A stretch of 41,824 bases of DNA, taken from the NCBI GenBank assembly GCA_964344725.1, contig CAYFOI010000010.1, positions 1 through 41,824 of the forward strand, written 5' to 3'. Of the stretch, positions 15,907 to 24,153 are shown one piece after another. This DNA is from CG2-30-44-17 sp964344725. GTDB lineage: Bacteria > Patescibacteriota > Gracilibacteria > UBA1369 > UBA12470. The notes beneath the pieces were generated by a model that had not been told where the DNA came from, ran no database searches, and saw only the letters and a list, made by a program, of their open reading frames with translations. The position numbers and the translations under genes are program-made. Numbering within the stretch: the stretch's first letter is position 1; every line of letters begins with the position of its first letter.

Positions 15907-16332
15907 ATGGCTAAAAAAGTTTTAACAGTTATTAAGCTACAGATTCCAGCTGGGAAAGCTAATCCTGCTCCACCTGTAGGTCCTGCTCTAGGTCAGCATG
16001 GTTTGCAGATTCAGGATTTCTGTAATCAGTTCAATAACGAGACTAAGGACATGGGTGATACCATCGTCCCTGTTGAGATTACTGTTTTTGAAGACAGGAG
16101 TTTTAAATTTATCATGAAAACTCCACCTGCAGCAGTTCTTATCAAGAAAGCTATTTCCCTTCAAAAAGGATCTGGTGAACCTAATAAGAATAAAGTAGGA
16201 ACTATTACTCAAGCTCAGCTTGAGGAGATTGCTAAGGTTAAGGAACCTGATTTGAATGCTAACGACATCAAGGCTGGAGCTAAGATTATTGCTGGAACAG
16301 CGAGAAGCATGGGGGTGGAAGTTAAGGGGTAG
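15907..16332 (+). CDS. rplK: 50S ribosomal protein L11 (uL11)
   Basis: 141 residues, the full family length. N-terminal KLQIPAGKANPAPPVGPALGQHGLQIQDFCNQFN is the signature of uL11, which binds the GTPase-associated centre of 23S rRNA and recruits factors. C-terminal RNA-binding domain ends AGTARSMGVEV. Start is ATG after AAAATATT with no Shine-Dalgarno. Followed by rplA but not by rplJ-rplL. Confidence 0.97.
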   Translation: MAKKVLTVIKLQIPAGKANPAPPVGPALGQHGLQIQDFCNQFNNETKDMGDTIVPVEITVFEDRSFKFIMKTPPAAVLIKKAISLQKGSGEPNKNKVGTITQAQLEEIAKVKEPDLNANDIKAGAKIIAGTARSMGVEVKG

Positions 16333-16368
16333 AATGTAAACTGTAGACTGTAGATTGTAGATACGTAG
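16330..16368 (+). repeat. TAG-heptamer array starting at the rplK stop
   Basis: Stop triplets at 16330 (TAG), 16337 (TAA), 16344, 16351, 16358 (all TAG, 7-nt spacing) and 16366 (8-nt spacing). Units TAGACTG, TAGATTG. The first six bases also read TAGAAT. Confidence 0.8.
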
Positions 16369-16384
16369 AATTGAATTTTTATTT

Positions 16385-16417
16385 GTGGGAGGCCGCAAGA
16401 ACGGCCGATTGCACCAC
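16385..16417 (+). promoter_or_regulatory. rplK-rplA intergenic hairpin, possible L1 binding site
   Basis: GTGG (16385-16388) with CCAC (16414-16417) and GGCCG (16391-16395) with CGGCC (16402-16406) form a two-part hairpin with GGGA and GATTG flanks. A GTGGGAGG...CACCAC hairpin between rplK and rplA occurs in many bacteria and is a plausible autoregulatory site for L1 (established for L1 on its own mRNA in E. coli, inferred here). Confidence 0.5.
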
Positions 16418-16432
16418 TTAACACCTAAAAAC

Positions 16433-17131
16433 ATGAAACACGGTAAAAAGTATCGAGCAATGCTCGAGAAAATCGAGGAAGACAAGCTTCACACTATTGA
16501 GGAAGCTTGCGAACTTGTCAAAGAGACATCTGTAACCTCTTTTGACTCTTCTGTTGAGATTCATTTGAATCTTGGTATCGACCCAAAACAAGCTGAGCAG
16601 CAGATGAGAGACACAGTTGCTCTTCCACATGGAACTGGTAAAGAAGTTCGTGTTGTTGCTTTTGTCGGTGACGACAAGATTAAAGAAGCTACCGGCGCTG
16701 GTGCTGTTAAGGCTGGGAATGAGGATTTGATTGCTGACATTGAGAAAGGTTGGTTAGATTTTGACGTTGCTGTTGCAACTCCTGACATGATGAAAGATCT
16801 TGGTAAAATCGCTCGAACCCTTGGTCAGAAAGGGCTCATGCCTAATCCAAAGGCAGGAACTGTTACTCAAGATGTTGCTAAGACTATTGAGGAGATTCGC
16901 AAAGGTAAAGTTGAGTTTCGCAACGACAAGAATGGAAATCTTCATAATTTAGTTGGAAAAGTCTCATTTGACGCTGCTGCTTTGACTGAGAATGTTAGGA
17001 CTTATCTTAAGGCCATTGTTGAGCATAAGCCAAAAGAGATGAAAGGTACTTTCATTAAAAGTATCACTTTGACAACAACTATGGGCCCTGCTGTCCGAGT
17101 TGATCACGTTAACTCTATTAAAGAGCTTTAA
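16433..17131 (+). CDS. rplA: 50S ribosomal protein L1 (uL1)
   Basis: 232 residues from ATG 16433. I reject the in-frame start at 16385 because it lies in the intergenic hairpin and the family begins at MKHGKKYRAMLEKI. Signatures include SFDSSVEIHLNLGIDPKQAEQQ, VALPHGTGKEVRV, KAGTVTQDVAKTIEEIRKGK and the TMGPAVRVD end. uL1 forms the mobile L1 stalk and represses its own operon. A subset of Parcubacteria is reported to lack uL1, so its presence is mildly informative on lineage. The next gene starts 2 nt after its stop. Confidence 0.96.
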   Translation: MKHGKKYRAMLEKIEEDKLHTIEEACELVKETSVTSFDSSVEIHLNLGIDPKQAEQQMRDTVALPHGTGKEVRVVAFVGDDKIKEATGAGAVKAGNEDLIADIEKGWLDFDVAVATPDMMKDLGKIARTLGQKGLMPNPKAGTVTQDVAKTIEEIRKGKVEFRNDKNGNLHNLVGKVSFDAAALTENVRTYLKAIVEHKPKEMKGTFIKSITLTTTMGPAVRVDHVNSIKEL

Positions 17132-17133
17132 AC

Positions 17134-17763
17134 ATGATTAAACAGCTTTTCCCAGGAGAACATCAAAATACGAAGTTTGATGGTGGTTATGTTATTGACC
17201 CTGTAACTTCTGGGCCTGTTCTTATTCAAAACTCTGACGACAAGTGGATTCTTGTTGATCCAGGTGCTTTTTCATATAAAAACAAGCTTTTAGCTGAATT
17301 GGCTTTTCATGGACTTGTCCCTGCTGACATTGATGCTGTGTTTAATACTCATCATCATTTAGATCATACTTCGAATAATTTTCTTTTTTCTGATTATTGT
17401 CCGATTTTTACTAGATCTGCTCTTCTGTGGCCTAATGGCAAGACTTATATTTATAAAGACCCTGAAGCTCATAGACTTGAGTGGCCTACCGATATTGAGC
17501 TCATTCCTACCCCTGGTCACACTTTTGATCATGTTTCGTTTGTGTATCGTGAAGAAGGGAAAACTTATGTTTGTGCAGGTGATGCAATCCGCGAGGATAT
17601 GATTCGTGGAGAGTCTAAAATCACTGCGCAACATCCTGAGCCATATGCAGAATCTCTTAAGAAAATTTTTGAAATTGCAGATACCATTTTCCCTGGACAT
17701 GGTAGAGTGATTGAGGGTAAGCTTCTTGAAGAGTTAAAAGAAGTTTTTGATGCAAAAAGTTAA
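17134..17763 (+). CDS. Metallo-beta-lactamase-fold hydrolase
   Basis: 209 residues with the full metal set: H73-x-H75-x-D77-H78 (THHHLDH), H129 (PGHTFDH), D150 (CAGDA) and H189 (FPGHGRV). The short single-domain form resembles MBLAC1-like and glyoxalase II-like hydrolases that cleave small thioesters, esters or RNA; substrate not deducible. Starts 2 nt after rplA and overlaps dut by 14 nt, so it belongs to the rplK-rplA-hydrolase-dut operon. Confidence 0.85.
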   Translation: MIKQLFPGEHQNTKFDGGYVIDPVTSGPVLIQNSDDKWILVDPGAFSYKNKLLAELAFHGLVPADIDAVFNTHHHLDHTSNNFLFSDYCPIFTRSALLWPNGKTYIYKDPEAHRLEWPTDIELIPTPGHTFDHVSFVYREEGKTYVCAGDAIREDMIRGESKITAQHPEPYAESLKKIFEIADTIFPGHGRVIEGKLLEELKEVFDAKS

Positions 17764-18181
17764 AATAAAAAGAGTCGATAAAGAGCTTCCATTACCACGG
17801 TATGAAACTGGTGGGTCGGTTGGTTTTGATATCATTGCGCGTGAAACTACAACTATTGAGCCAGGAACTATCGAGCTTATTCCAGGAAATGTCATTGTTG
17901 GGGTACCTGAAGGATATATGCTTATCGTGGCTTCACGTTCTAGTACTCCGCGTAAGCATAGTGTTACTCCTCCACATGGCTTTGGAATTATTGATCATGA
18001 TTATTGTGGACCTGAGGATGAGATTAAAATTCAAGTTTATAACTTTAGCGGTGAGTCTGTAACTATTGAGCGTGGAACTAAGATTGCTCAGGGTGTTTTT
18101 GTCAAAATTGATAAGTTCGATTGGGAAGAGGTTGATGAGATTAGTGCCGAAAGTCGTGGTGGCTTTGGGAGTACGGGATAA
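17750..18181 (+). CDS. dut: dUTP diphosphatase (dUTPase)
   Basis: 143 residues from ATG 17750; a TTG at 17747 is less likely. The five motifs of trimeric dUTPase are visible: GGSVGFDIIA (1), ASRSSTPRK (2), GIIDHDYCGPEDEIKIQVYN (3), ERGTKIAQGVF (4) and the C-terminal ESRGGFGSTG (5), which closes over the nucleotide. It converts dUTP to dUMP, the substrate of ThyX encoded at 40178. Start lies 14 nt inside the preceding hydrolase gene. Confidence 0.92.
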   Translation: MQKVKIKRVDKELPLPRYETGGSVGFDIIARETTTIEPGTIELIPGNVIVGVPEGYMLIVASRSSTPRKHSVTPPHGFGIIDHDYCGPEDEIKIQVYNFSGESVTIERGTKIAQGVFVKIDKFDWEEVDEISAESRGGFGSTG

Positions 18182-18208
18182 TAGCAGTATCTAGTATTTA
18201 GTATCTAG
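18179..18208 (+). repeat. TAG-repeat array after dut
   Basis: dut ends in TAA at 18179, followed by TAG at 18182, 18192, 18199 and 18206. The last three are 7 nt apart, with units TAGTATT and TAGTATC. Confidence 0.6.
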
Positions 18209-18217
18209 CCTTTATAT

Positions 18218-18793
18218 ATGTTTATTACTCTATACGGAACGAACAACACAGGAAAGACTACTCATGCTAAGAGATTAGCAGCAAAGCTTGAAGAAGTTGG
18301 ACATAAAGTTAAATATGTAAAGTTCCCTGTATACGATCTTGAGCCGACGGGTCCGTATTTAAATGACTTTATAAGGGGCGGGCAGCACCAGGGAGTTACG
18401 GAAGCTGAACTTCAAATGTGGTTTGCTTTGAATAGATACCAATTCGAGCCTACTTTGAAGAAATGGCTAGATGATGGTTATACTGTTGTTGCGGAAGATT
18501 ATATAGGTACGGGTATTGCTTGGGGTACTGCGAAAGGGCTTGATGCTTTTTGGCTAGAAAGTCTGAATCGGTACCTTGTCCAGGAAGATCTTGCTATTTT
18601 GATTGATGGTCCGCGTGTTTTGAGTGCAAAAGAGAAAACACATATCCATGAGGAAAGCGATGAACTTATTGAGAAATGTCGTCTTGTTCTGCAAGATCTC
18701 GGGGAAAAGTATGGATGGCGAAATGTTATGCTGCAGGACAAAATCGAGGATACTGCTGCATTAATTTGGGATATTGTAGAATCTGAACTATAA
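18218..18793 (+). CDS. Thymidylate kinase-like P-loop kinase
   Basis: 191 residues. P-loop GTNNTGKTT (about 8-16), then KFPVYDLEPTG in the place of the substrate-binding region, NRYQFEP in place of the usual DR-x-Q segment, and AEDYIGTGIAWG where bacterial Tmk has DRY-x-x-S-x-x-AYQG. The Asp-Arg pair is thus changed to Glu-Asp, a departure that also fits the wider deoxynucleoside kinase family. Next to dut, which favours dTMP phosphorylation. I give no gene symbol because the key Arg is absent. Confidence 0.75.
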   Translation: MFITLYGTNNTGKTTHAKRLAAKLEEVGHKVKYVKFPVYDLEPTGPYLNDFIRGGQHQGVTEAELQMWFALNRYQFEPTLKKWLDDGYTVVAEDYIGTGIAWGTAKGLDAFWLESLNRYLVQEDLAILIDGPRVLSAKEKTHIHEESDELIEKCRLVLQDLGEKYGWRNVMLQDKIEDTAALIWDIVESEL

Positions 18794-18817
18794 CGTTCAT
18801 CGAACTTCTGACATCAA

Positions 18818-18945
18818 GTTTTTTCTTGGATTTACTATCATGGCAGCTACCTGGCGCTGTTCAAGCTACTGTTTTTCAAAACAGCACATAAAAGGTCATC
18901 CACATGTTCTTGGCAAATTGGCACATGTGTATGGCAAGAAAAAAC
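18818..18945. other. Candidate structured RNA or inverted-repeat element
   Basis: In the 256-nt gap before folD, GTTTTTTCTTG (18818-18828) has an exact reverse complement CAAGAAAAAAC at 18935-18945, closing a 128-nt span. Inside are a hairpin CTGTTTT/AAAACAG, a stem CACATGT/ACATGTG and TTGGCA/TTGGCA-type pairing. It may be a small RNA; I could not match it to tmRNA, RNase P, SRP or 6S RNA. No ORF is credible here. Confidence 0.35.
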
Positions 18946-18990
18946 AAAGAAGGTATTTGAATTTTATTTGCAATAAAGTTACTTATTGCT

Positions 18991-19019
18991 TTGCTTTAAA
19001 TCATATCAATTGCTAGAAT
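18991..19019 (+). promoter_or_regulatory. folD promoter
   Basis: TTGCTT (18991-18996), 17-nt spacer, TAGAAT (19014-19019) with an extended TGC. Leader to the folD ATG is about 23 nt. Confidence 0.5.
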
Positions 19020-19049
19020 CGACTTGCACTATTTTTCTCCTATACTCAA

Positions 19050-19901
19050 ATGCAAATTCTTGACGGTAAGCTTGTAGCCAAAGAAGTTTTAGATAAAGTT
19101 GCAGGAGAAGTGCGCCAGCTGACTACCCCACCTAAGTTGGTGGTTGTTTTGGTTGGAAATGATCCGGCGAGCGAGACTTATGTTCGTATGAAGAAGAAGG
19201 CTTGTGAGCAAGTTGGTATTGAATGGGAGCAGATTAGTCTTGATCCTTCTGAAGTTACGACTGAATCAATGATAGAACTTATGCATGAGCTTAATGATCG
19301 TGATGACGTACATGGGATTTTGGTTCAATTGCCACTTCCTGAGCACGTTTATGCTCCGGAAGTTTTGAAAGCTATTGGTCCTTATAAAGACGTAGATGGT
19401 TTTCATGCTTACAACATCGGGAAGATGTTTTTGTCAGAAGAGTTTATGGATTTGGCGCCCTGCACACCTAAGGGCGTTTTGAAAATATTGGATCACTATG
19501 ATATTGATGTTCAAGGTATGGAGGCTGTTGTTGTTGGGCATAGTAATGTTGTAGGCAAACCTATGTCTATGATGCTTCTCAACAGGAATGCCACTGTGAC
19601 AACTTGTCATATAGATACTCAGGATCTCAAGAGTCATACGGAGCGTGCTGATGTACTTGTTGTAGCTGTTGGCAAGCCTGGATTAATAACTGCTGATATG
19701 GTTAAAGAAGGGGCTACTGTTATTGATGTTGGTATTAATCGGCTTGAAGATGGGCGGCTTGTTGGGGATGTCGATTTTGATGAGGTTTCTAAGAAGGTTT
19801 CTTATATCACACCTGTCCCTGGCGGTGTCGGTCCTATGACCGTTGCCTGCTTGATGGAGAATACGTTGTTGGCTTGTAAGAAACTAGGAACTAATAGTTA
19901 A
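19050..19901 (+). CDS. folD: Bifunctional methylene-THF dehydrogenase/cyclohydrolase FolD
   Basis: 283 residues. Family motifs: SETYVRMKKKAC (catalytic Tyr and Lys), HGILVQLPLP, KDVDGFH, PCTPKGVLK, the NADP-binding VVGHSNVVGKP and TPVPGGVGPMT near the C-terminus. FolD interconverts 5,10-methylene-, methenyl- and 10-formyl-THF. The methylene form is the carbon donor for ThyX, the formyl form for purine synthesis, so it links the dTMP genes with purF and purD downstream. Confidence 0.96.
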   Translation: MQILDGKLVAKEVLDKVAGEVRQLTTPPKLVVVLVGNDPASETYVRMKKKACEQVGIEWEQISLDPSEVTTESMIELMHELNDRDDVHGILVQLPLPEHVYAPEVLKAIGPYKDVDGFHAYNIGKMFLSEEFMDLAPCTPKGVLKILDHYDIDVQGMEAVVVGHSNVVGKPMSMMLLNRNATVTTCHIDTQDLKSHTERADVLVVAVGKPGLITADMVKEGATVIDVGINRLEDGRLVGDVDFDEVSKKVSYITPVPGGVGPMTVACLMENTLLACKKLGTNS

Positions 19902-19926
19902 TAACTTGGGATGCGTCGCAGGCGCA

Positions 19927-19961
19927 ACTACTACACTACTACTACCACTACCTACTACTAA
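19927..19961. repeat. CTA/ACT-rich microsatellite before purF
   Basis: The 72-nt gap between folD and purF holds an irregular run of ACTACT/CTACC units. On the opposite strand it reads as TAG-rich sequence, like an inverted version of the stop-linked arrays elsewhere. Confidence 0.6.
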
Positions 19962-19973
19962 CTTAATAATAAT

Positions 19974-21458
19974 ATGTGCGGAGTCGTCGGAATCTATGGC
20001 AGTGAAAACGCCGCTTATGATCTGTATGATGCGATGCTTGTTCTTCAACATCGTGGTCAAGATGCGTGTGGAATCATTACTTATGATGGGAATCAATTCC
20101 ATCTCCACAAAGACCTTGGTCTAACACGCGATGTATTTCCTCCAGAGGTAATGGAACGCCTTAAAGGCAATATTGGAATTGGACACTTGCGCTACCCTAC
20201 TGTCGGCGGGGGTGGTGCTGTTGACGCTCAACCTTTTCAGAGGTCTGCTCCTTACGGGATTGGGATGGCTCACAATGGGAATTTGGTGAATTTCTGGCAA
20301 ATGAAGAAAGATCTGTCGGAGAAGGAGTTAGTTTTTGTTAATTCTACTTGTGATGTTGAGCTTATCATGCATGTTTTCGCAAAAGCTTTACGCAGACAAA
20401 ATCCTGGGACTAAGCTTGGACCTAAGCAGGTTTTTGATGCTGTTGCTGAGGTTCATGAGAAAATTAGTGGAGGGTATTTTGTTGTTGCTCATATTGCTGG
20501 GCAAGGCATGGTTGCTTTCCGGGATCCGCATGGACTTCGTCCTGGTGTTTTTGGCAAACGTCAAAATGGGCTTAATACAGATTATATTTTCTCCTCTGAA
20601 TCTGTGGCTTTTGAGCTTCTTGGATTTGAAAGGGTCTCGGATGTTGGCAATGGTGAAGTGATCTTTATAGATAATGATCGACAGGTTCACCGTCAAACAG
20701 TTGTTGATGAGAAGTTTACTCCGTGTATTTTTGAGCATGTTTATTTTGCAAGACCAGACTCGATTGTAGATGGCATCTCTGTCTATAAGTCACGTCTTCA
20801 TATGGGTAAGATGCTTGCTAGACAGATCAAAGAAGCTAACCTTGATATAGATGTTGTTTGTCCTGTACCTGATACTTCTAGATCTACTGCTGTTGCTTTG
20901 GCACATGAGATCGACGTAAAGATGCGTGAAGGTATGATTAGGAATCGTTATATAGGTAGAACCTTCATCATGCCAGGGCAGGAAGTTAGGCAGAAATCTA
21001 TCAAATATAAGTTGAGTCCTAACGTTCCTGAGCTTGAAGACAAAAATGTGTTACTTGTCGATGATAGTATCGTACGTGGCAACACGTCTAAGAAGATTAT
21101 AGCTATGGTGAGGGAAGCTGGCGCAAAGAAAGTTTATTTCGCTTCTGCTGCTCCACCGCTTAGGTTTCCTTGTGTTTATGGCATTGATCTCCCAAGTCGC
21201 AAAGAGTACATAGCTAATGAATTAACTATTGAAGAAATCCGCAAATCTATAGATGCTGATGCCCTCTTCTATCAAGAAGTCGATGATCTTGTTGAAGCTG
21301 TTAAGTTTGGCGATGTAAATGAGTTCTGTTTGGCATGTTTTGATGGGAAATATCCGACTGGTGACGTCGATGCTGGCACATTGGAACAAACTGAAAGCGA
21401 GAGAGACTGCGAAAGAGGTGGATGTTCGTATATGGCTGATCAGGCGCCGCTCTTGTAG
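19974..21458 (+). CDS. purF: Amidophosphoribosyltransferase
   Basis: 494 residues. Begins MCGVVGIYG, so the catalytic nucleophile Cys2 is exposed by Met removal with no propeptide. N-terminal glutaminase continues with LQHRGQDACGI, GHLRYPTVG and MAHNGNLVN. C-terminal PRTase domain has the PRPP loop VLLVDDSIVRGNTS (about 362-375). It makes phosphoribosylamine, the first committed purine intermediate; purD, next gene, uses it. The tail has an extra Cys pair (CERGGC). Ends in a striking TAG heptamer array. Confidence 0.96.
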   Translation: MCGVVGIYGSENAAYDLYDAMLVLQHRGQDACGIITYDGNQFHLHKDLGLTRDVFPPEVMERLKGNIGIGHLRYPTVGGGGAVDAQPFQRSAPYGIGMAHNGNLVNFWQMKKDLSEKELVFVNSTCDVELIMHVFAKALRRQNPGTKLGPKQVFDAVAEVHEKISGGYFVVAHIAGQGMVAFRDPHGLRPGVFGKRQNGLNTDYIFSSESVAFELLGFERVSDVGNGEVIFIDNDRQVHRQTVVDEKFTPCIFEHVYFARPDSIVDGISVYKSRLHMGKMLARQIKEANLDIDVVCPVPDTSRSTAVALAHEIDVKMREGMIRNRYIGRTFIMPGQEVRQKSIKYKLSPNVPELEDKNVLLVDDSIVRGNTSKKIIAMVREAGAKKVYFASAAPPLRFPCVYGIDLPSRKEYIANELTIEEIRKSIDADALFYQEVDDLVEAVKFGDVNEFCLACFDGKYPTGDVDAGTLEQTESERDCERGGCSYMADQAPLL

Positions 21459-21500
21459 TCAGTAGTCAGTAAGCAGTAGTCAGTAAGCAGTAGAGAGTAG
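21456..21500 (+). repeat. TAG-heptamer array starting at the purF stop
   Basis: Seven stop triplets at exact 7-nt spacing: TAG 21456, TAG 21463, TAA 21470, TAG 21477, TAA 21484, TAG 21491, TAG 21498. Units TAGTCAG and TAAGCAG. Best example in the window. Confidence 0.9.
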
Positions 21501-21545
21501 AGGGGAATGGATTCTAAAATTTTTATATTCTAAAATTCTAATACT

Positions 21546-22859
21546 ATGAAAAGAGTACTTGTGATAAGTAATGGTGCGCGTGAGCATGTCATTGCTGAGA
21601 CTTTGCTGAGGAGTTCTCATAATATTGAGGTTGTGACTTATGGTAGTGCGAAGAATCCGGGGCTTTTTGGACTTTCTTCAGCCTATGAAGTTGGTTCGCT
21701 CAGTGATTTTGATAAGCTTAAGGAATTTGCGCGGCATACTAGACCGGATTTCGCTGTTGTTGGACCGGAAGCGCCTATTGCAGACGGTGTGGTTGATATG
21801 CTTCTTGAAGTAGGTGTGAAGTCAGCCTCCCCTCTTATGACTGTTGGGGCTCTTGAGTCTTCGAAATCTTTTGCTCGTGATCTTTTGCGCAAATATAATA
21901 TCCCTGGGAATCCTGAGTTTAAGGTTTTTTATAGTTCTGATGGGATTCGTGAATTCATGGAGGAGCTTGGCGGGAACTATGTTGTTAAGGCTGATGGTCT
22001 TAGAGGTGGTAAAGGTGTGAAAGTTTCTGGAGATCATTTGGAAACTATTGATGACGGTGTTAAGTATGCTGAGCAGTGTGTCGAAGAAGATGGAAAGGTT
22101 GTTGTTGAGGAGAAGTTTGTTGGACAGGAGTTTAGTTTGATGAGTTTTGTTGATGGAAAGACTGTTGTTAGCATGCCGGCTGTTCAAGATCATAAGAGAG
22201 CTTATGATGGTGATAAGGGGCCGAATACTGGTGGGATGGGGACTTACAGTTGTGAGGACCATTCTTTGCCGTTTTTGCGGCCTTCTGATATCAAAGATGC
22301 TCATGAGATTAATGTGCAGGTTGCGAAAGCGCTTTATGAAGAGACTGGAACTTATTACACAGGTATTATGTATGGTGGATTTATCGCTTGTAAGGATAAA
22401 GTCGGTCTAATCGAATACAATGTGAGATTCGGAGATCCTGAGGCTATGAATGTTTTGCCCATACTTAAGAGTGATTTTGTCGATATTTGTGAAGCTACTA
22501 TTCAAGGCTCTCTCGAGGGCATGGATATTGAGTTTGAGAAAAAAGCTACTGTTTGCAAATACATAGTTCCTGAAGGATATCCGGATAAGCCTGTTAAAGG
22601 CGAGTTGATCGAGGTCGGCGACATTCCAGAGGGCGTAAAGACTTATTACGCCTCTGTAGATCAACGTGAAGATGGCTTGTATCTTGGTGGATCTAGAGCT
22701 GTTGCTTTTGTTGGAATTGCGGACAGGCTTGAGAAAGCTGCTGAGCTTGCGACATCAGCTATGGGTAGCGTGAAAGGACCTGTCTTCTACAGGAAAGATA
22801 TTGGGACGAAGGCTCTTATTGATCAGAGGATCAATATGATGAAGGAATTGCGAGGCTAA
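21546..22859 (+). CDS. purD: Phosphoribosylamine-glycine ligase
   Basis: 437 residues, ATP-grasp enzyme of purine step 2. Motifs: VISNGAREHVIAE (N domain; SNGA replaces the usual GNGG), VVGPEAPIADG, VVKADGLRGGKGVKV (ATP-grasp; usual form is ADGLAAGKGV), KGPNTGGMGTY and the metal-binding EYNVRFGDPEAMNVLPIL. These substitutions are conservative and the protein should be active. Converges with and overlaps the next gene by 4 nt. No other pur genes are in the window. Confidence 0.94.
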   Translation: MKRVLVISNGAREHVIAETLLRSSHNIEVVTYGSAKNPGLFGLSSAYEVGSLSDFDKLKEFARHTRPDFAVVGPEAPIADGVVDMLLEVGVKSASPLMTVGALESSKSFARDLLRKYNIPGNPEFKVFYSSDGIREFMEELGGNYVVKADGLRGGKGVKVSGDHLETIDDGVKYAEQCVEEDGKVVVEEKFVGQEFSLMSFVDGKTVVSMPAVQDHKRAYDGDKGPNTGGMGTYSCEDHSLPFLRPSDIKDAHEINVQVAKALYEETGTYYTGIMYGGFIACKDKVGLIEYNVRFGDPEAMNVLPILKSDFVDICEATIQGSLEGMDIEFEKKATVCKYIVPEGYPDKPVKGELIEVGDIPEGVKTYYASVDQREDGLYLGGSRAVAFVGIADRLEKAAELATSAMGSVKGPVFYRKDIGTKALIDQRINMMKELRG

Positions 22860-24001
22860 CGTACCTTCTGTGCATTAGGTATTCTCCTAGTTGCTCTATC
22901 TGCTTGTGCTGTGTGCTGATGTGACAAGTCTGCTTGAGGTGCTGTCGTCCCTCTTCTGGAAAAAGTCACATCAAACTTCCCATTTACTGGGATTGTCACA
23001 GGGCCTCTCCTTGTGGCTCTTGTCATGGCATCAATTGACCACTCACTTGTTTTTGTTAAGGCATCTACTTCGTCAATCGCTGTTGCACGATCGAGTAGTG
23101 CTTCCAGAGTCTCTCTTGAATCTCGCCTTGCTTCATCAAATCTTGTTCGTCCAAGTTCTCTCTCGAGTGACTGTCTAACGGTTAATAGCTTTCGTAAGCT
23201 TCTGTTTGTAGGCCCCCTTAAAACCTCTATTATGGATGCATTGAATGCTTTTATAGTTTGGTTTTTTTCACTGTGTTCAATCTCGTATAATGTTCTTCCT
23301 GTTTTCTCTCTGAGATTTGACGTTTTACATACCCAGCATTCAAGGTCTATAATTAATATTAAAATCGCTACTGTCGCTGCTACTGATGCCAATAGTTGAC
23401 TGGATGTTAGTTCCGCATAGATAGGTGCCGTTTCGCTACTTCTTGTATAAATACTCATAAAGGCAAAGCCTAGCGTGGCAAGTAATCCTGATACGTTTGC
23501 ACCAAGTAACATTTTATGCTCACTAGCAAGCTGTAGTGCTCCTCTTAAGCTCATCGCTTTTTTTATTGCTTCTTCTTTCGAACATTCTTCTGCTGATAAT
23601 TCAAGTAGTTCTTTTATTTCCAAACTTTCGCTAAATCTTACTATATTGCTTCCTAGGACGTCATATACGTCATTTCTAAGATTAGTTAGGGTTCTTGCTA
23701 CTTTATCTTCTTCCACCATATCTCTTAATTCTGCTTCAATCTTATTTAACCAACGAATTAATGCCTTAATATCATTTGTTTCTCCTTTTCTTGCTATAAA
23801 ATCGTATGTTTCATCATCTCCCGATTCTTCAAAATCACCTCTTAAAGCGTCTATCTCTTTTCTTATATCTTCTTGCACCCACCTTCCAGCTATATGTCTA
23901 TGATCGTCTGTCTCTATTGCGCTACCTATTATTTCAACTAAATATCGAGCTGCATCACCCTTAGACAATATCCCTTCTTCTTTCTGCCTTCCTGCATTCA
24001 T
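22856..24001 (-). CDS. Orphan membrane protein with long helical cytoplasmic arms
   Basis: 381 residues, not recognised. Residues 1-160 are charged and helical with possible coiled coils, then two TM segments (about 166-185 and 203-222) and a second helical region about 228-330 rich in Arg, Leu and Glu. The last 50 residues are basic, Thr/Arg-rich and probably disordered. No signal peptide, so both arms likely face the cytoplasm. It has a near-consensus promoter and a TTAA microsatellite upstream, and ends overlapping purD tail-to-tail. Confidence 0.6.
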   Translation of the reverse strand: MNAGRQKEEGILSKGDAARYLVEIIGSAIETDDHRHIAGRWVQEDIRKEIDALRGDFEESGDDETYDFIARKGETNDIKALIRWLNKIEAELRDMVEEDKVARTLTNLRNDVYDVLGSNIVRFSESLEIKELLELSAEECSKEEAIKKAMSLRGALQLASEHKMLLGANVSGLLATLGFAFMSIYTRSSETAPIYAELTSSQLLASVAATVAILILIIDLECWVCKTSNLREKTGRTLYEIEHSEKNQTIKAFNASIIEVLRGPTNRSLRKLLTVRQSLERELGRTRFDEARRDSRETLEALLDRATAIDEVDALTKTSEWSIDAMTRATRRGPVTIPVNGKFDVTFSRRGTTAPQADLSHQHTAQADRATRRIPNAQKVR

Positions 24002-24007
24002 CGTGAC

Positions 24008-24068
24008 TTAATTAATTAATTAATTAATACTAAGACTGTTATTTTAACATGCTTTTACCATGTGTCAA
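24008..24068 (-). promoter_or_regulatory. Promoter with TTAA microsatellite and spacer dyad
   Basis: Minus strand TTGACA (24063-24068), 16-nt spacer, TAAAAT (24041-24046). The spacer holds the dyad ACATG-N7-CATGT, a possible operator. Between the -10 and the start codon is a run of five TTAA units (24008-24028) that could change leader length by slippage. Confidence 0.6.
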
Positions 24069-24153
24069 CTCTCCGGCTTATATATAGGGTTTTCGCCCAT
24101 GTAAACCTGGCAATTGTGTTGTTAGTCTGTCAACGATAACTGTTAACGCTTTG

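Noticed and set aside
22891..23903. Several plus-strand frames opposite the 381-aa gene
   Set aside because: They compete with one longer frame that has a promoter, two clear TM segments and a proper start.
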